Shown: piece by piece, positions 51,701-63,827 of the stretch | Layout of the letters: each line of letters begins with the position of its first letter | Numbering within the stretch: the stretch's first letter is position 1 | Origin: Strigamia acuminata | Lineage: Eukaryota; Arthropoda; Chilopoda; Geophilomorpha; Linotaeniidae | Direction of reading: 5' to 3' | Length of the DNA stretch: 64,000 nt | NCBI GenBank assembly: GCA_949358305.1 | Contig: OX442315.1 | Coordinates: 26,252,427 to 26,316,426 of the forward strand | Notes under the pieces: generated by a model | Databases searched by the model: none | Told to the model about the DNA's origin: nothing | Seen by the model: the letters and a program-made list of their open reading frames with translations, nothing else | Translations under genes and position numbers: made by a program

Positions 51701-52792
51701 GTTTGTTTCTTTATTAGCGGTAGATTTCTTTTTAAATTGAATGACGCTCATCTTAAGTTTGTTGACTGCGTTGCCTTGTGGGAGGTGTTACAAATATTGA
51801 TTGAACACAAATCGTGAGGAGGCTGTGGTGTGCATCCGAATCCAATTTAGAACGCATTATTTATGCGGGCAATTAAAGAGGGGCGGCCGGTGAAGAAGAA
51901 GGGTTGACTCCATACTTAAATTAAGCATTTGTTTTCCACTGGTGGCGCTGCCAAAGTCTGCCCGCGAGAAAAATGGGACGATGAAAAAAAAAGTAAAAAT
52001 AAAAATGTAAGAAAGGGGGAGAAAAAATTGACGTTTCACGTAATGCATTTTCTTGTCGCTAGATGGTATCAATCACGGTGTCCATCTTCCAACTGGTTAA
52101 ACAGCCATATGTAGGCAGACCACGCCAGTTAATTATTGAGCGACCTCCTCGTCTCTTTTCCTTACCTTAGGCCACAACAGGAGCAGTGATGAAGGAATGG
52201 CGAGGGGGTGAGGGTACGAACTTGAATAGAATAGCAAATAGAACATAATGTGACAAATATATAGGTAATTGTAAGAGATATTTAGAAATTAGGTAATATT
52301 AGTTTTTTAATACACAATTTGACAAAAAACAAGATTAGCAAGTATTCAATCAATGGTGTACACGTAAATTGAATTTGCAGAAATACAAAAGTCTTGCTGT
52401 TGTTGACGGAATGTTTTCTACGCAATTCTTACGGATTTGTTCAACTAATGCTATTTTTAAATACGGTATTTAAACTCAAGGCTTTCTGCTATGCGCATCA
52501 TTCAGTCAAGGAATTTGCCTTGAAAAAATGCAAATCCATTTATAAATTTTTTCTTCTGTCCACAACTAATAAATCTAAGTGCAAATTTTCTTTTTGCAGT
52601 GCACAACTGGCAGCGACTTCTAATCGCATTTTTAAATTAAAAAAGAAATGAATCAACAACTACGGGATGTTGTTTTAAAATTATAGGGTTTAATTACCAA
52701 AAGATGGCGCTGAATGCTTATACCTACCATAATCTTTTCTTTTTTTTATTATTCTTAATTAGTGGTCTCGTTAATGTAGAAATCAGCAAAAA

Positions 52793-52818
52793 TCTAGAAA
52801 TCTAGAAAACTAGAAAAA
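52793..52818. repeat. CTAGAAA short repeat, 3 copies
   Basis: TCTAGAAA, TCTAGAAAA and CTAGAAAAA in tandem. Confidence 0.7.
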
Positions 52819-53275
52819 TGACATTCGAATTGGTTTGCACGTCAGGAACAAGCGAAGTCAAGACCTTTGCCATTTATCTTTGAATACAAATGGTAATTGC
52901 AATGTTTATGCGTCTAATTTGCATTGATGATTTTGTCATGACTAGAAAAAAAATAGTTTTAGTTAGAAATGAGGTACTCAGGTACGTAACATTTTTCTTA
53001 AAATTGAGGCCACAAATTCTCTCTTTTTATTTTTTAAGAGACAACTAACACTAAAAGTAAGATCGACGCACTCTTCATACAAAGTTGCAATTTCTCTCCC
53101 GCCGTCCGCTGATGATTTAATGATGTCATAAAAAAAAAGAAAATTTATGTCGACAAACCCATAACCAGTTCACACTGAATGATTTTGGAAAAGAGCAAAC
53201 ACCGAGATGAAGGCCAACTTGACCGCTTTGGTTTCCCATAAACCAAAATGTAAAACAGCAAGTATAAGACTCATG

Positions 53276-53297
53276 ATAATGATAATAATAATAATAA

Positions 53298-53328
<31 letters not shown>

Positions 53329-53330
53329 TT
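53276..53330. repeat. (AAT)n/(ATT)n inverted trinucleotide repeat
   Basis: About seven AAT units run directly into about ten ATT units, making a long self-complementary stretch able to form a cruciform or hairpin. Related (ATA)n tracts lie at 59086-59138 and 60033-60055. Confidence 0.9.
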
Positions 53331-55189
53331 TACAGTTTTATAAAAGCTGTTACGGCACTTTAAACGGCAAACCGTAAATAAAATATTTTGTATTACATTA
53401 GATATTTTGAACTATTAATTTCTTCCTACATATTTTAAAAGTGCGTAAATTAAATTCACTGAATGCAGTGATGAGGAGAAAGTCAAAAAGCAATTTTCGT
53501 TTTGTTCTTATTCAATAGTAGATGCAGGAGACAAGCAGAATTGTGAGAATAATAATTAAGCGAGATTCTTTAAATTTTTTTTACTTGAAAGTTGCTTATG
53601 GGGGTCTGCTTCATCCTATTGTGAGAACAATGATGAAAAAGTAGTGTTTTGCCTGTTGGTACGGTGCGTATGGAAAGAGTAATCTTAATTCATTTTGATT
53701 TGAACAAACAAACAAACTTTGCTAATTCATTTCGAATAAATATTTGTGACAGAGAATGAAGAAAAAATTTGACACTTGTCTAAAATGGTAAAAGGAGAAA
53801 ATTGCAAAGTAGGAGGAAGGAATCTGGTGAGCAGATAACAAACAACAACAAATATTACACGTGGTGCAAAACAAAGCTTGTCACACACTATTTTCGCTCG
53901 GTTGAATTCAATAAAAGCGAGCTAGCACCCACCAGGCTTTATTTTGACAACACCACTACTAAACTAAGAGTTAGAAAGAATGGGTGCCGGGGAGAGTGAG
54001 AGGGACGCTCTCTGTCTCCCGACTTGACAGCCACACCACGCTTACGAAATGAGGTGCTTGCTGCTTTTAATTACTCACGACAAAACAAAACAAAAATTAA
54101 CACAATTGTTCCGCCACACTGAAGACTTCTCATTCTACCTCCAACCACGCGTCTCGCTTGTCAGAGATGGAAACCGTTGACAGGACTAGAGAATTTCTTT
54201 CAAATGGTGCATGGTAAAAAAGAAAAGAACATTTTCGGCGCAACAAATCTTTGAAAGAAAAGAGATCATGAACGACGGGAAAATTTAATGGTGAAAAAAT
54301 GGCGACTAATTAATAGCGGTTTTGTGATGTGAAATGAGAATTTAAAAAAAGAAGAAGAAGAAACACTGTTTCAATTTTTATTAATTTAATTTTTCATTTT
54401 TGATGTGTCGAAAAAGGATGGGATTTTATGTTGTTTTGCAGAGAAGCGCGCATTTTGAATGTCATTGGACGGGCGGGTTGCTTTTTTTCTGACAAAATTA
54501 TGGGTGAACGAGGAGTGTTTTCTGTGAGTTACGGTGTTGATCTCCTTATTGTTTTGTGGGAGTCGGGATCTTCAGCCCAGTTTCCGGGCCACGAACCCCG
54601 GTAGGCAGGCTTCCGTCTCCGGCAAATCAAAAGCGGTGAGTGCCTTCTCCAAACAAGGGCATCCATCAGCTGAAGCGAAGGGCGCCCTATTGTGACATAG
54701 AACACATCCAAGGGCAACTCCATCTTGTGCTCAACCAAGTTGAAAAGAATTACGTTCTTGATTCTATACGGACTCCGCAGAAAGATTCGTTTCGTTTCGT
54801 TTGTTTGCTTTAGTTTAATTTAATTTTTTGCTTTAAAAGTAAAGTTAAAATCGCAGCCCAAAATGCCTATAATGATTGTTCTAACGTTTCGATTTCATTT
54901 AAATATAGAATAGAAAAAATTGTATAGCGTAAAATTGTAAAAAGAATCAAGAGTTGACTGGCTATTAAGTTTTGTTTGGTGTTCAAAGGAGTTTTGCCTC
55001 TCGTTTCACGCTACATTTCCTAAGGTAGGTCGAGAGAAAAAGAGTAAGATTTAGTGTGGTGCCACCCATTAACCAGATGACGGATGAGAGAATGTATATA
55101 AGATTGTTAATGTAAAGGGAGCTAGGAAAGAATAGAGGGGGCCGTATGGGCCTAACCGTAAAAATTTAACAGCCATTTAATTTTTAATT

Positions 55190-55209
55190 ACCATGCTCTT
55201 CTCTTGCAG
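55190..55209 (+). promoter_or_regulatory. Strong 3' splice-site-like sequence
   Basis: A pyrimidine-rich run ending in CTCTTGCAG, with TTTTTAATTACC about 20 bases upstream as a plausible branch region. It is among the best acceptor-like matches in the window. Splicing is inferred. Confidence 0.3.
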
Positions 55210-55353
55210 GTCGCCTTCGTTGAAACCTTAAGTCTCTCTATTTTTCAAGTGCTACTTAACTTCGTCTTTTTCTTCTGTCTTGTGCGCCTTATTTGTATTT
55301 TGTTGGTTAATTTACTGCTTGTTTGTTATTGCGCTTGCTCAGATGATAAATAA
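55210..55353 (+). CDS. Candidate terminal exon, hydrophobic peptide
   Basis: Directly after the acceptor-like site, one frame is open for 47 codons to TAA (55351-55353), which overlaps an AATAAA hexamer (55349-55354). The first ten codons are VAFVETLSLS; a long apolar segment (positions about 11-40) then suggests one membrane span, ending in CYCACSDDK. T-rich DNA gives F/L/V-rich translations by default, so the hydrophobicity is weak evidence. The polyadenylation hexamer is also closer to the stop than usual. No family is recognised. Confidence 0.15.
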   Translation, partial: VAFVETLSLSIFQVLLNFVFFFCLVRLICILLVNLLLVCYCACSDDK

Positions 55354-55800
55354 AATTGGGATTTGTTGTAGTTGAAATGAAATTAGCATTGGACATGATT
55401 AGTCTTTATTATGAAGTAGGTTCGAGTGTAATTTTTATTCTCAAATTTATATGAGACGAAAAGAATACAGTTGCGGTGTAAAAGCGCTGCTTTCAGTCTT
55501 AATTTGCTATACAATCGGGCAACTGATTGATGCAAAACAGCAACTGATGTTCTACCAAGCGAAAACCGATCTCATTTCATTTCTCCACCCCTCTCCCTTT
55601 TACAGTTTAGAATTATTCTCTAAATCCGTTATATAGGTTGAAAATGAGTTTCTAGCTTGGTTTATTGATTGTGAAATGTGTAAGCTAAGGAACTGACAAA
55701 GGTAAGATTAAAGCATGTGACCGGAGCAAGTTACATACGATTATGGTTTATGGAGCACTTAAAAAAAATTTCTTTTAATTTTTTATTTGTAATTTAAGGC

Positions 55801-55837
55801 TTTTTTTTACTCTTTTCTTTTCTTTTTAGAGGTAAGA
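55801..55837 (+). promoter_or_regulatory. Candidate recursive (ratchet) splice site
   Basis: About 27 bases of almost pure pyrimidine run into AGAG, followed immediately by GTAAGA (55832-55837). An acceptor joined directly to a donor is the signature of zero-nucleotide recursive splice sites used to remove very long introns in arthropods. Here one extra AG sits at the junction, so a 2-nt micro-exon reading is also possible. Confidence 0.3.
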
Positions 55838-58800
55838 AATACATTAAAACTTTTTATTATTATTTGTACAGTTTGAAATTTTAAATTTTATGAAAGTAAA
55901 AGAAAGAGTTTGTTTAATGTGGAGAATGATGTGGAAGCAAAGTTTGAACATTTTTTCTCTCTATAAAAGAAGAAATATGAAATTAATGATCCATGCTTCT
56001 ATGTTTCAAAAAGTTACTAATTGGTATTTTTTTTAAGCAAGTAATTGAGAGATTTAATTACATTCATCAACACCGATACTTTACTTGTAACAGAAAATTC
56101 TAAAAATTAATATTTTAATATTCTAAACTAATAAAATGCTACAAAATCAATAAAAGAGAATCGTTATCAGTTTTCTGCGCGACTGATTGATCATGGATTC
56201 AATTCTCTGAGAAAACGGGAAATAAGAAAAAAAATACGTGTAATTGGACGAAGAATGTTTGTACAGAAGTATGGGAAAAGGGAAGGGGAAGGAAGGGAAG
56301 GGTAGAGTATGCAAAAATGCGATGGAAGAAAGATATGCAACATGTACACGGCAGCGGGCGCCAGAGGCCGACTTCTCAGTCGACTTGTCTCCGGTCATTC
56401 ATTGACGCAAGGGTGGCATGCAGATAAGAGAGACAAAGACGTCTCAATGTAACGAGTACTCGGTGCCGATAGAGGGCTAAGATTGCGGAAGGAACCCTGG
56501 AAGATAAGGCCGCAGCCCTCAAGCATATTCGTGTTGTTATATGTCTTTTTGATTTGCAAATCAAAAAATGATGATAAGCTTGTTTATTTTTTCAACAATT
56601 ATGTCACATGTTGATTTTATTTCACATTACTGTAAAATATTGCAAAATTACGAAGGAGAAAAATAGTTGTTAGTACGCAAAGTAGGAAACCTTTTTCAGG
56701 CCCAGAGAGACTCATTTCAGTTGCTCGCGCTCACGCGTCTGCTTGCATCCTGGCCCATTATCTCGGCAGAATGTTTTGGGATGTGTGCGTGCAAAAATAA
56801 TTACAGGCCTATTTGCTCAACATCATCAAAAGAGGTGTACAGTACGTAGCAAAATGAATAAGACACGATTCTGAAGCTTTTGTTTTTGCTAAAGTTATCT
56901 ATCTTGATGTTGCAGTACAAGTCGGCAGTATTAGTCGGCGGTTGAGGGAAACGATTTTAATTATTTACAGGCTAAAAACTCGGAAGGGAATTAATGAGGG
57001 GGGTTCTTAAATATTAGCCCTTTATGTATATTTAATAGTGAATAAAGTTGGTAGTAGATCTTTGCTGGAACAAATCTTTTAAGTAAGTGGAAGATGGAAA
57101 GAAGAAGGTCAGAAAAGAAATAAATTTAGTGAGTTTGTTGAAATTAAAAGACTTGACCTTTATCTTACGGCCCTTGGTTTTCAAATCCTTTTGCTTGTTG
57201 TAAATGAATATTTTTTTTTAAAAAGTATGTGCTACATTTGAAGAGACGTAATTTAATTTTTCCATTCTTAGGAGATTCATGTTTGGATTATATGTGGGTA
57301 AACCCTGGCCGGTATTTGATGTGAAGAAGAAAAATAAATTATTTCCGGTTTTACTCAAGAAAACCACATGCTGCTGAACGAACGTGTAGCTCAAGACCCT
57401 AGCTCGGGTTACTTCATGAATTTTCTTGTTCTGCTTATTAAAGGTAAGAATGACTCCAACATAGTAACTTTGCAAATTGATTAAATTAAAACTTCTAATT
57501 TTGCCTATTCGTTAAAATGTTTACATGAGTTGAAAGTCATCAGTCTGAACCGATTTACAACGGTAATAATTTCAGTCAACGAGCATTGTGCTGAGCATGG
57601 AAAGAAGTTTGAAATGCATTTTTATTGTAATGAGGGGACATTTAATGTACCGGAGATTATTGATGGGTAAAAATATCCCACAGGATTAAATAGAGTAGTT
57701 GGGTAAAATAATTACTTTTGTGTTTTCATTTAGTGACTTGTTAACTCTGAGCAGTATATAAAAAGATAAGCCATTTTTGATTCATTTGTTTACTGCAAGT
57801 TAAACAGGCTAATTTAGAAAAAGGAAAGACGAGGGTAAGAGAAGCTTATTAGAGTTTAATAAACGAGTTAGTCTTGTTTAACCTTTAGCCCGCACCGTTC
57901 GTTCCATTTGCTAGTATGACGCGTTAGAGAATTTGCGGAAAGAATAAATGTTAGGTATATTCAGTGATAAATGCATGAGGGAGAGTCGTTTTCAATTTTC
58001 ATTTTCTCCTCCTTTGAAATTCATTCTCGCATGATGCAGACAGCTCAAATTAATACTGATTGAATCCCAGCCAAAAGTATTGATCAAAACGTGTGCTCAT
58101 TTAAATTTCAGTGTGTAGTGCGTGTTGAACATAGAAGCCATTCATTCTGATCTATATGGTCGGTTGTTGCAGTTCTCTTTGATGGATGGCATTGCCCATA
58201 TATACAGACATATAGATTCAGCCCGGACAATTTGTTATTTAAACATTCGCTATAAATGTGCATACCGCATTCGCGCTGGCAATAAACTATTAGAAAGATG
58301 TTTGCTAATATTCTATCGCGCGTGGTACGTATCATTTTTATGCAATTGAAGCGCTATCTATTTGCGCAACATGAGCGCCAACCTAATTTGTCAACAGCCA
58401 AACATAGCATCGGTATCTTTTGAGTGACAATAAAAATCCTGGTTTGATCCAGATGCGTGCAGGCATCTCTCAAATTGAGTCTCTATTTGGGGAGTTTATA
58501 AATTTTTGAAGGAATGTAATCCATGCCAAACGTGTGCTGGCGAAATTAGTTTTGACTTATAAACTTGACGCATGAAGAGATTATTATACACACCACTGGT
58601 GTTTGGATTAATTATTAGGGGCATAAACGCATGCGTCCTTGTTTACACTCCAAGTTTATAAATCAGTCAAGAGTATGAGTGAGCGTTTATTGAGCCCGGC
58701 TTGATTATTTATTAAGAAGACACGTTTAACTGGAAAATGGATGTTGCAAAGTGAGCATTTTTTTTTTATTGCATTAACGTTTTGATTAATTTGTATAAGT

Positions 58801-59085
58801 GCATCTCGATTGCTGTATTCGCTTCTCCTCCATTCACTCATGTTATTTTGTGACGCTGTCCTAAACATTTATGAAGTGAAATTGAATAACAATTTTGAAG
58901 CGTGCCTATTTGAACATCACGCCTAATTTCAGCATTCATTTATGACGGAGAAGGTAATTTATGACATTGATGTCAGCTTGGCATTTTCAAATCAATTTGT
59001 GTTATTATTATCATTTTATCGAAATCGCTATTGCATGTATGTAATTGTACCATAATCAAATATACATAAAATAATAACAATACAA

Positions 59086-59138
59086 TAAATAATAATGATT
59101 ATAATAATAATAAATAATAATAATAATAATAATAATAT
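59086..59138. repeat. (AAT)n-rich tract
   Basis: AAT units with ATGATT and AAAT interruptions. Confidence 0.85.
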
Positions 59139-59379
59139 ACAAACTGTAAGCATAATTTTAAATTTATGGTCTCACATTTTTTATTCAAAAAATTTAATGC
59201 AATGCAAAACGACCATTTCGTTTCCGATTCAATTTTCCCTTTGTAATGCATTTGCAAGTAACTTTTCTTGTTCATTTCTGTACTGCAGCCAACTTTTTGC
59301 TTTTTCTATATTTTTCTATTTTTTACTTTTGCATAATATCGTTTCGTTGTTGTTATTTTGTTGTTTTAAGCCAAAGGGC

Positions 59380-59960
59380 ATGCGCCTATCTGTACGTCGC
59401 TCCAGTTGCAGCTCCAATCGTCCGTATCTCCGTCCGATTGCACGGATGGAGCTCACCAGATATCAGTTTCAAGTGTCGTACTGGGAGCTGGCGACACATC
59501 TCTCCGGTTCCTGAGTGATTCCTGCCATCCTTTCGCCTGGAGATAAAAATCAGAAGCAGCTCGCTTGCTGCCATATTAATTTACAGAGATGCGTTAGCGA
59601 ACAATCGCGATACTGAGTACTGACTACCTTTCCAGCGTGACCTCGAGGTCGACCGGACGTTGTGACCGCGACACGGGACCTTCTTTCCGGTGCAATTAAT
59701 AACGGCCGTTGTATCAGAACCTCACGCGTTTGTCTTCATTCGAATGCACCCCTTATTATCCAAGATGTAGTCTGACATGCGACTACGTTGCGTCGAGGTT
59801 TGCACTCGACATTTCATCCCTCCGGAAAACGCTGAGGAATATAGGTCTAGCAAGAGGAAATGTTGATGATTCGCCCGAGCTTGGCCTGTTGTTTCAAGTC
59901 GAGATCACGATAACGCGAATTGAAGAATGTTTGTTGCTATACATTACACGGCGTATATAC
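59380..59960. other. CpG-rich block, possible promoter or exon
   Basis: A 580-base island distinctly richer in CpG than its T-rich flanks. It includes the palindrome GGTCGACC (59647-59654). Frames are open on both strands (about 59246-59518 plus, 59386-59574 minus, 59709-59978 plus), as expected of GC-rich DNA, and none resembles a known protein. It could be a promoter, an enhancer or a poorly conserved exon; I cannot choose. Confidence 0.35.
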
Positions 59961-62900
59961 CATAAAGAGAGTTTCTAATGAAATTATGCAATCTTTCAAA
60001 CACTGACACTGACAGGTAATATTTAATTTACCATAATAATAATAATAATAATAATTTATGTTTGTTTAATTTTTGATTTTCTAATCATTTATCTATCCAA
60101 ATAGGAAAGAAGAAAAAACATCCTTCTTCAGTTTTCTCTTTTTTGGTGCGCTTTAAAGAATTATGGAACCCATTTCAGGTGACAGGATCTGTTTCAATCT
60201 TAATAGACAATATGCATTGCACAGTTTAAGACTCCAAGCAGGGGTTTTAATTATAGTCTTGTGGTCATGAATAAGGTGGCACAAGTGGATCCCGCTACAA
60301 ACGTAACGGTTCGTCAAGAATCAAAAAGAAAACAATTTCGATATTACATATTTTTAAAACTCTGTTTTCTATTAGAATTTCGTTTTCAATTAACTGATGC
60401 GACTAATACGTACTTCCTTATGATTCTGTTTGCAGACTCTAATGAGTTGCTCTTTCTCATTAACAGGTAACAAAATGGCTTCATAGTTCAGTTATATTTG
60501 CTTCCTCTTTGTCAAAAAATAAATTTTATTGCGGCTTGTATTGATTCAGGAGCATAAAAAGGGGCTAATTCATTAAGTGGTTTTAAAACAGGCACTCACG
60601 TGATTTTTTTCTCCTATTTTTAATCTCATTAAATTTTTAAGTCTCGCAGGATTGATGCGGGCTGCTAACTTAAATTATGATTTCTGATACAAGATGTCGC
60701 TAAGCTAAAACGGTAGCAAAGGAATTTTGCAGATGCCTCGTGAGTCGTGAAGCTACATTGAGGTGCATTTGAGGTAGTGTGATGAGACTCGGGTGAGGGT
60801 GGTGAAAGTATCTTACTTGCTTTCGTCGTGGCATTGGTTTTCGTCGACATCCTTCATATTTCACAACATTAACCGACGCATTTAGTAAAGGCTCCGTTGA
60901 TTTACGACTCATTGGAGTCTTAATAAAAGTAGCCTGATACTCGGAGATAATATGGCGAGTCTGGCTCCCTCTAGTGATGGACGGTCAAACTTACAAGAGC
61001 GAATGCTCTCCAAGTCTTCTCTCTTCTTGCTCCTGTTGCGTTCAACGCCTCGCCGTAGTCGTCAACGTGTGTTTTCTATTTGCAACTCACGTCGCACTTC
61101 TTCTCTGCATGGCGTAATGACATGTTGTTATTAGTAGATTCTCTGCACCTGTTGATACGTGGAAACGAAATAAAATCAACGAAATGCGCTTCTTTACCGA
61201 TCCTGCAATAAAAATTACAACTTTTTAATTGGATAACGTAATTAAATTTTAGTTAAAAAATTCATGTTTAATTTGTACGATTCAATGTTAGTTGATTCAC
61301 TTTGCTCTCCGCTGCTCGCATAGTGTAGACGGTAAGATGGTTAGTAGATAGAAGAATTTCATTTCTTAATTTACAAGAGTATTCATGGAACCATCTATAA
61401 GTTTGTAAGTGTTAGAGTTAGAATACTTGAGGAGGAAGGGAAAATAAGGCAGAGAAATGGAGATTATTGAATAATAACGGTCCACTGGGTGATTTATGAA
61501 GGAATTGTGCTTTTAAATGTTGCCATAAAATCCAACATTTACCAGATGGTCTCAATGGCAGCAGCAGCAACAGCGGGAGGAAAGAGAACAAAGGCTTGTA
61601 CGTTGGACAGCACAAGCGGAAAAAAACGTCAAAGAAAAGCTGCTGCAACTTTAAAAGCTAGAAAAATGTCAATTTGATTTCATGTGTAAGAAAAAATAAG
61701 TCGGCATTGGAAACCAGTTCCACTTAATATTTTTAGTCGCGCGAATTAAATATGAATGTCGGCGAATCTTTCTAACTTTTTATTTTATTTTTTTTTAATT
61801 TAAATTTAATTTTTTTTTACTGATGAGTAACATCGTGTGACTTTCAAATTTCAAGGGAAGGTAGGCATTCATTTTTTGGTTTTCTACGCCGACTATTAGC
61901 GAGTAATAGGCCATATCTGGAATATTTTGCTTCACCCCTTTCTCTCATTCATTTCTTTTCCCCCTCCCCCGCCTGCATGCTTTAGTTTCGTGACACAGCG
62001 CGTGCGCAGTGATGAGAATAAATCAGACCCACCCTCGTGCCGCGAGCAAGAAATTCGTCGACTCCTTGATGCGGACGAGCAATGAAAAAGAGTAATTTCA
62101 GCAGTTGTACTTCATTTCCAGAGAATAATTATCGCTAGAGTTCGCTAGCCACGCATAATTAGATTATAATTACTAGTGCCGAGTGGAGCGCTCAACTGAT
62201 CAAGCGTAGCCCATGCACGCGCTAACACCAACCCTGTAAAAAGATGGATTAGCCTGCATTAACTGGTCCGACTGAGACGGACCCGGGTGAGAAGCATTCC
62301 TGAACTCTTAAACGTCCGTCGTCATCTCGCCAAGCAAGACCCGAGAGCATTCCAAAAAGAAAGGGAAAGCGACAAAAGAGAGAAATTTAATTGAAACTGG
62401 AATTATGAGTATGTGGGTTGAAATGGGGCGCAATTTGATTGAGTGTGTAATCAAATTTGTTGCATGTGTTCTTATTTTTGTGCAAGTAATCTTGAAATTG
62501 GATATAAAAAAGTTACCATGCAAATTTATTTTTTTTTATTTTTTTTTATTTTTTCTCGGGACGAAGTTGTATGATGATGGGTGTTGGCGGTGGGTGCGGG
62601 ATGACGTGCGGTGCGCGTGCGGCAAAGAGACGCAAAGAGACTTGGGCGCTTCTTCATCTGAGTTTACTGCATATTGGAAGGAGACGGATCCTCATCGGTG
62701 GAGCGAGCGAATTGAAGCATTAATTCAATGTCATCGCTTGGCAACAGGAAAGAAACCTCGTTACGCATTTCCTCCAATCGTCGCGCGATGGCACTGCCGA
62801 CGCTCGAATGGCAAAAAATTTCCACGAGGGATTGATGGAAATAAATGGCAAGGCTTGTGTTCCTTCGTAATATAAATGGAAGCTTCGCATATTACAACCA

Positions 62901-63827
62901 ACAGTTCGATTTCATCAGGTTTAAGCTGCAATACTGCATGTGGGAGTATAAAAAATAAGAACAAGTGCTGTGTCACAAGAGTTGACAATTTGTTCACACA
63001 AGATCGTACTGCGTAATCTGAAAGATGCTGGAGGATGCTCCAAATCCAATCAAACTATGATCGTTCTATCATCGTCTAGAGTAGACTATGATTTTCCCGA
63101 TAGCGGCAAACTTCTCACATGTCTATTTTTACATCTTGCTACATCGCAAAGAATCCACACAAAGAAATGAAAAAGTCTTTTTTCTTTTTAATTTTAATTT
63201 TTTTTAATTTGATTTTTTTTTTAAAATATGAAATATCATATCAAAATTTCTTTTCTAAAAATGAAATAATTTAAGGGTTTTGAATTTATTTCTCTCCATC
63301 TCCATTGCAAGCCACATGTACGGCGATCTACAAAATGTTTGCATCAATTTTAATAATCGCTTCGCAAAACATCCGTCAATAGAGGGAGCATTGATCGCGC
63401 GTGCATGAGCGCCAAAATGTACACCCACGCGCGCGCACACAACTTTTCAATAAAATTTTATTGCCTCCTGCTTTTGAGCGGTAAGGATGGGAAAACGCCG
63501 ACCACCATACGCCTTTGCTTACGTTCGATTCGTATTTATTTAGAAAATAAAGAGCTTAAATAAACAGAAAAAACTTTAATTTATTTAGGCATCAATAATA
63601 ATTTCAAAAATTTATTAATTTTAAAATATAATAATTATTGAAAAAAAATATTAATTTCGTTGGAATAAAAGCAAACATCAGCTTGTAAAGATAAATTAAT
63701 GTTTAAAAACGTTTTAATTTTTTATTTTTTAAACTTTATATTTAACATCTGAAGTTTATTGACGAAAATTCACAATTCTAAAATATATTTGACATTTAAG
63801 TAACTATTTTACATTTTCTGGATAGGC
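59961..63827. other. Noncoding stretch 60.0-63.8 kb
   Basis: No gene is recognised. (ATA)8 lies at 60033-60055. A CTCF-like sequence, minus-strand CCATCACTAGAGGGAGCC, lies at 60963-60980. An NRF1/ewg-like GCGCGTGCGCA lies at 61998-62008, in a GC-richer block (about 61960-62330). The 156-codon frame at 62405-62875 crosses an F-rich T-tract and has no family resemblance. The last 290 bases before the tRNA are extremely AT-rich. Confidence 0.55.
60033..60055. repeat. (ATA)8 microsatellite
   Basis: Perfect trinucleotide repeat. Confidence 0.9.

Larger units (their letters stand above)
47304..55189. other. Noncoding stretch 47.3-55.2 kb
   Basis: No gene is recognised. Contents: an A-rich tract (48761-48782), CGCCATCTAGCGG (50654-50666, a good CTCF-like core on the minus strand), CCACTGGTGGCGCTG (51936-51950), GATGGCGC (52703-52710), a CTAGAAA repeat (52793-52818) and the AAT/ATT palindrome (53276-53330). 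Acceptor-like sites at about 52594 (CTTTTTGCAG) and 54442 (TTTTGCAG) have no convincing exon after them. Confidence 0.5.
55354..59379. other. Noncoding stretch 55.4-59.4 kb
   Basis: Holds the recursive-splice-like site (55801-55837) and a second acceptor-like site CTTTTTCAG ending at 56699. A frame opening AQRDSFQLLALTRLL follows the latter for about 50 codons with no recognised family. A weaker AAAG-GTAAGA juxtaposition occurs near 57442-57449. (ATA)n at 59086-59138. The rest is AT-rich with nothing recognised. Confidence 0.5.

Noticed and set aside
60770-60778. let-7-like TGAGGTAGT
   Set aside because: Only nine bases match and the rest of the highly conserved mature sequence is absent. 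No hairpin partner is nearby.
62105-62115. miR-305-like TTGTACTTCAT
   Set aside because: Eleven bases match but the 3' half does not, and no complementary arm is found within 100 bases.
62405-62875. Longest open frame (156 codons, +)
   Set aside because: It crosses an F-rich T-tract, has no domain-like pattern or family resemblance, and has overlapping frames open in the same GC-richer block.
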